Shown here piece by piece: positions 60,301 through 64,000 of a stretch of DNA of 64,000 bases. Every line of letters starts with the position of its first letter. Position 1 is the stretch's first letter. The stretch is from NCBI GenBank assembly GCA_022575985.1, contig JAKSXM010000272.1:19650501-19714500 (forward strand), read 5' to 3'. The DNA comes from Anagrus nilaparvatae. Taxonomy: Eukaryota; Arthropoda; Insecta; Hymenoptera; Mymaridae. Under the pieces are notes generated by a model, which was given only the letters and a program-made list of their open reading frames with translations, ran no database searches and was not told the origin of the DNA. A program made the position numbers and the translations under genes.

Positions 60301-63300
60301 AAATTAATTTCGAAATATTGCATTTAATAGAATTAAAATCAAAAAGAAATATGAATAATTTTTCTGGTCAGTGGTCCGTAAACTCGTATTTTCCGACCAA
60401 TGTGCGTCCGGTAAAGTCGTGTTTTCTCGCCACTGACGCAGAAAAGTTTTATACGGTCCTTGTCCATAAATAAAGAGTGCCTCAAATCTCAGTTTACTTT
60501 CCTCGGCTTCGCCTCAGAAGTTAATTTACGTGCACTTTGGGCCATTCTCTACTTTTCTGGACACGGGCCGTAAATATGCTATTTTTATTACAATTAAATT
60601 ACTTTTTAAGCATATATTAGAGATTAAAATAAAAAAAGTTATAAAAAACATTGCCAAAATTACAAACCTGGTGATTTCATTTTTACATTGACAGCATACT
60701 GGTTTTAGTACTCCATTTGTTTGATTACGTTGATTGTTAGTATTATGTCCATTAACTGCACAATAACATGCAAAATATTTCTATCAAGTTTTAGCAAGCA
60801 AAAAAGGAGCAAATATTTTATTATTAGAATTAAAATTTAGTTAAATAAACACCTATTTTCAAAATATATTAAAAAAAAAAAAATTAGTTTTGTACAGCAA
60901 TCTGGGTTACTGAAAATAATTTTAAAAAAAATAAAAACATTTTACTTAAAAATAAGAAATAAAGCCACATATTTTTGAACAAAAAATTGGTGAAAACACA
61001 ACGAAAAATCGTGCAACTCATTTTTTATACCTGACTTGGGAGTTGCAAGCAGCGCAAAGGGGAACACGTAGTCCTTGACCTCCGGCTTGGTTTAGTACTC
61101 CTCTTCCTCGGTTTGGAGCTGTACTTCCAGCAAAAGAACCTCCTTTATTTCCGGCACCAGCACCTAGATCCGGATAGGATGACAAATTTGGTGGGTCTAC
61201 TGAATTTTGGGTGTTACATTGAGATTGGATTTGGTTTTGGGATTGTCTAGTACATTGTGTTTGATTTTGGCTAGTAGTTTGGGATTCACTTCGAAATTTT
61301 GATTGATTTATTGTTGTTTCACTTTTGTATTGTGTTTGTTTTGAACTTATTGTACATGTTGGTGGAGGTGGGTCAGGTTTATAAAGCTGTACAGTCGGTA
61401 CCGGTTTTTCACGTTTGCAAAGCGTAAGCGTAGTTATTTGATTGCTGAGGTTAGTGCGAGGCTTATGTATTGGTTGAAATTCGGTTTCCCGAGTTTCAGA
61501 TGTTGAAGTAAAAGATGCGCAAGAAGAAGCGCGAGGACAGCCTTCACATGCATTTTGAGCAGGTTCTTCATTTGGTAATGGAATATTTGGGAAAGGAAGT
61601 TTTGCTTTTGTTGCTCCGAGACAAACGACAGGTTTTGCACAAGGCTTTGGACATGGTTTTAAAATAGGTTTTGGTGCTTGAACTGAGCGTACACCAGGTA
61701 TTCCAGTGATGGGGCAAGGAGAAGCAGTGCAAGAATTTCCTCCAGTTGATTTTATGCAAACATTTGTATTACTTGTGCTGCCACCATCATTAGTATATGT
61801 AGTTATGGTTGTTTTTGTAGTTGTAATTACTTTATCATCATCTTGGTTTGTGGAACAATTACCAGATGTAGATCCACAGTAACAAGTCGGTTTGTTGCAA
61901 ATTCCTCCTGATTGAGCAGGACAAGGAGATACGCTAACTCCCCTACGATCTGGCGTTGGCGTTATACAAACTCCACCAGTTCCTATTCCATCACAAGGGA
62001 CTACGACAACGCCAGATTTACAAGCGACATCTGAATGAGCTGTACAAGGTAAAACCTGTACTCCAGTTTGAGGGCACGGTGGTGATGGAGTAATTTCATG
62101 CCGGACTCTTCTGACTTCTGGTGGGCCCATCGGAGGTAAAACGCGTACACCGGTTTTCGGGAATCGGTTCGAAACGTTATTTTGATTAGTAGGACATGGT
62201 AAGGAGGGCCTGGGTGCTTTCAGAGTAATACTAGCAGAGCAAGAGTTATTGTCGCTATCATCATCGTATTCTTTTATTTTATGTTCCATTCTTTTAATAT
62301 GGCGAGTACCATCACACTCCTCAGTTGTTATATCATCGTGTTCTTGATAATGAGCATGTCTTGATGCACCTTCTCCAACAAAAGATGTTTTTTTCGTAGA
62401 AACGGTATCTTTTATTTTATGCCCTCTTGGGGTATCTTCTTCCATATGATAGCGTCTAGTTTCAATTTTATCAGGGCAGGGATCTGGTATTTGTTGTTGA
62501 CTACCTCTTCTTTCACTTAGCAAGCATGCTGAATCTGGTGATTTGCTTCCACAAGGTGTAGGTGTTCTATTTCGACAATAGTCATGACCTTGTACAGGTT
62601 CTTGTTCTTCTGCCACCAAATATTTTTGGTATGATGGAATAGTATCTGGTTTTTTCAAACTAGCAGGACAAGTAATTTTTTTTACTCCACAGGGAACTTG
62701 ACCACGAGAACGATTTGGTGATTCCGATTGGTCACGGAAACGATAATCTGGTGGTGGAGTGGGAAGTGGTCTTGGTCCTTCACCCTTCTTACATTTTTTT
62801 TCTCTACGCGTTTCAGTATAAAGAATCTGAGCTGGAGCACAATAACCGTTGCATGATTCAGGGATCTGAGGAGTTTGTGATCTGCATTGACAAGCTCCTT
62901 CTTGATCTTGACCAAGTGGAGTATATGGACGATCAGGGGCTGTTGTTAAAGCACTAACAAATGGAGATACTGGTCTATCTTGTATGGGTGGTAATTTTGG
63001 TTGACAACCTTTACATTTTTCTTCGTAAACTACCTCTCTATGATAAACTTCTTTTGAACCACAATCGGATGATCCTTGCATTGAAAATGAACATTCAGGT
63101 GCTGTTGTCAAAGCTTTCAACATTGGTGATTGATATTCTTTTGGAACGGTATTTTTTACTGGCGATTGTTGCAGAGGACATGTTTCACACGTTGATTGTT
63201 GAACAAATTGAACTTGTTTTTTGCATGATGAATTTGAAGAAGATTGAGATTTTTGAGATTGCTGTCTAAATCTGTTTGATAAACGACGCTCTTGCAAAGT

Positions 63301-64000
63301 TGGGCGCTTTTCTGGCATTTGTTGTCTTAAACTTTGATGCACTTCAACTTGTTCGCGTATGCTACGCCTTCTCTGTTCTTCGTATTCTTGTTGATTACAA
63401 GTTTTTCTTACATTAATTTCTTCTCTCACCTCCCTGACATTTTGGCAAGGTGGCTTATCTTCTTCCATTTCAATTTTTATTATTCTTTCTCTAGAGGGTG
63501 GTCTATTATCTGCTTCCTGAGGTGGTGAGTGATATGTTTCTTCAACGCATTCTCGTTGTTGACTGAAACAAACTTGCCTTGAAGCTTGCTCTGCTTCTTC
63601 CTCTTGCAATCTGCGTTGTTGTTCCGCCATTTCTCTTTGCCTTCTCTGCTCTGAGTCTCTTCTTTTCATCTCAGCCATTCTAGCTTGTTCCTCATAACGT
63701 TGTCTTTCCTCCAGCTCTTGGGCTCTTCTTTCTTCTTCTTCTCTTATTTTGCGTTCTTCTGCATCTTGTTTACAGGTTTCTTCAATAAGCTGTTGAGTGC
63801 CAATTCTAGAACTTAATGCTTCAGCAGTTTCAATTGCACTTCTTCTATTAGAGAATTGCTCTACTTCACGATCAACGGTAGAGCTTCTTCGTACACATTC
63901 TTCAGGAACATCATTATTTTGACTTTCTTGCCTTTTGAAAGTAGCTTCAGTTTCTTCGTCAGGAGATACAAGTTCTACAGTCTTTTCGTAAACTGTTGTT
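57375..64000 (-). CDS. Zasp52: Zasp52-like Z-disc protein, 3' part with three LIM domains
   Basis: Partial; the PDZ end lies beyond the window. Coding exons 5' to 3': over 64000 to 61031 (about 990 residues, open to the edge), 60266-60080, 59832-59712, 58026-57911 and 57452-57375 (stop TAG); phases agree. The long exon has a Glu/Arg/Gln-rich, probably coiled-coil start (about 63.5-63.8 kb) and then a Pro/Ser/Cys-rich disordered stretch. LIM1 begins VPLCAACNSQVR and continues GPFISALGQIWCPEHFVC; LIM2 has CNQCNQKIKGDCLNAIGK; LIM3 has TKCFACGFPVEAGDRW and ends GGRPFCKNHAR. Zasp52 binds alpha-actinin at muscle Z-discs and integrin adhesion sites. An alternative exon, 60755-60668, encodes another first LIM half (KPVCCQCKNEITR) and can replace the end of the long exon. 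Confidence 0.93.
58027..59711. other. Intron of the Zasp52-like gene
   Basis: 1.7-kb intron between the exons carrying the end of LIM2. It contains a GC-richer patch (59.10-59.36 kb, with GGGGATCCGTCGTGGTCTGG) that looks like part of a repeat, but its ends were not found. No exon is supported inside. Confidence 0.45.
60362..60575. repeat. Dispersed GC-richer repeat, copy 4
   Basis: In a Zasp52-like intron. Shares CTCGCCACTGACGCAGAAAA, CCATAAATAAAGAGTGCC, CCTCGGCTTCGCCTCAG and TTGGGCCATTCTCTACTTTT with the RpS4 intron copy. The CCTCGGCTTCGCCTC core is itself partly palindromic. Confidence 0.7.
60668..60755 (-). CDS. Zasp52: Alternative LIM1 half-finger exon of the Zasp52-like gene
   Basis: 88-base exon with good acceptor (TGTGCAG) and donor (CAG/GTTTGT). 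It starts with two bases of a codon and ends AG, the same end phase as the long exon, so it can feed the exon starting at 60266. It encodes VNGHNTNNQRNQ and KPVCCQCKNEITR, giving the CxxC half of LIM1. It cannot follow the end of the long exon in frame (a stop would form), so the two are alternatives, and it needs a phase-1 donor further upstream. Confidence 0.7.

Noticed and set aside
1..64000. tRNA genes, CRISPR arrays, viral or toxin genes
   Set aside because: No cloverleaf-like sequence with a GGTTCGA-type T arm, no regular spacer array, and no recognisable viral or toxin protein was seen.

Overview
The window looks like a very AT-rich insect nuclear genome, most likely from a hymenopteran such as a parasitoid wasp; the order is an inference, from base composition and gene structure only. 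Support for an insect comes from a Zasp52-type gene with three C-terminal LIM domains, short AT-rich introns with ordinary GT-AG splice sites, and a Lys/Cys-rich HMG-box protein resembling insect sperm chromatin proteins. All gene models were spliced by eye, checking reading phase across every junction.

Layout. 0-11 kb is a compact block on the + strand: the 3' part of a TBC1D9-type Rab GAP, the mitochondrial ATPase AFG1L, deoxyribose-phosphate aldolase (DERA) and ribosomal protein S4. RpS4 introns 2 and 5 each carry what looks like the same H/ACA snoRNA. 11.3-21.7 kb (- strand) is a complete TTLL2-like gene whose first coding exon lies 7.3 kb from the second; that intron is full of repeats. 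21.7-51.8 kb is a 30 kb gene-poor, repeat-dense region. Its core is a tandem segmental duplication (about 27.85-35.48 kb and 39.53-46.30 kb, with a separated outer piece at 25.5/38.1 kb). Each copy carries one intact intronless ORF for a small HMG-box protein with a Lys/Cys-rich N-terminus. Comparing the two copies reveals three later mobile insertions with empty sites. 51.8-53.0 kb is an Aurora-like kinase with a changed HRD motif and a shortened activation loop. 54.0-55.9 kb encodes the Sld2-like N-terminus and zinc knuckle of RecQ4 with no helicase after it. 57.4-64 kb (- strand) is the 3' end of a Zasp52-like gene, with a very long exon and two alternative exons for the first half of LIM1.

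The genes are unrelated housekeeping, cytoskeletal and cell-cycle genes and do not form a pathway. The most unusual items are the duplicated sperm-protein-like gene, the helicase-less RecQ4/Sld2-like protein, the altered kinase and the snoRNA pair. Several TIR elements, a 467-bp tandem repeat, a minisatellite family and a dispersed GC-richer repeat fill the remaining space.
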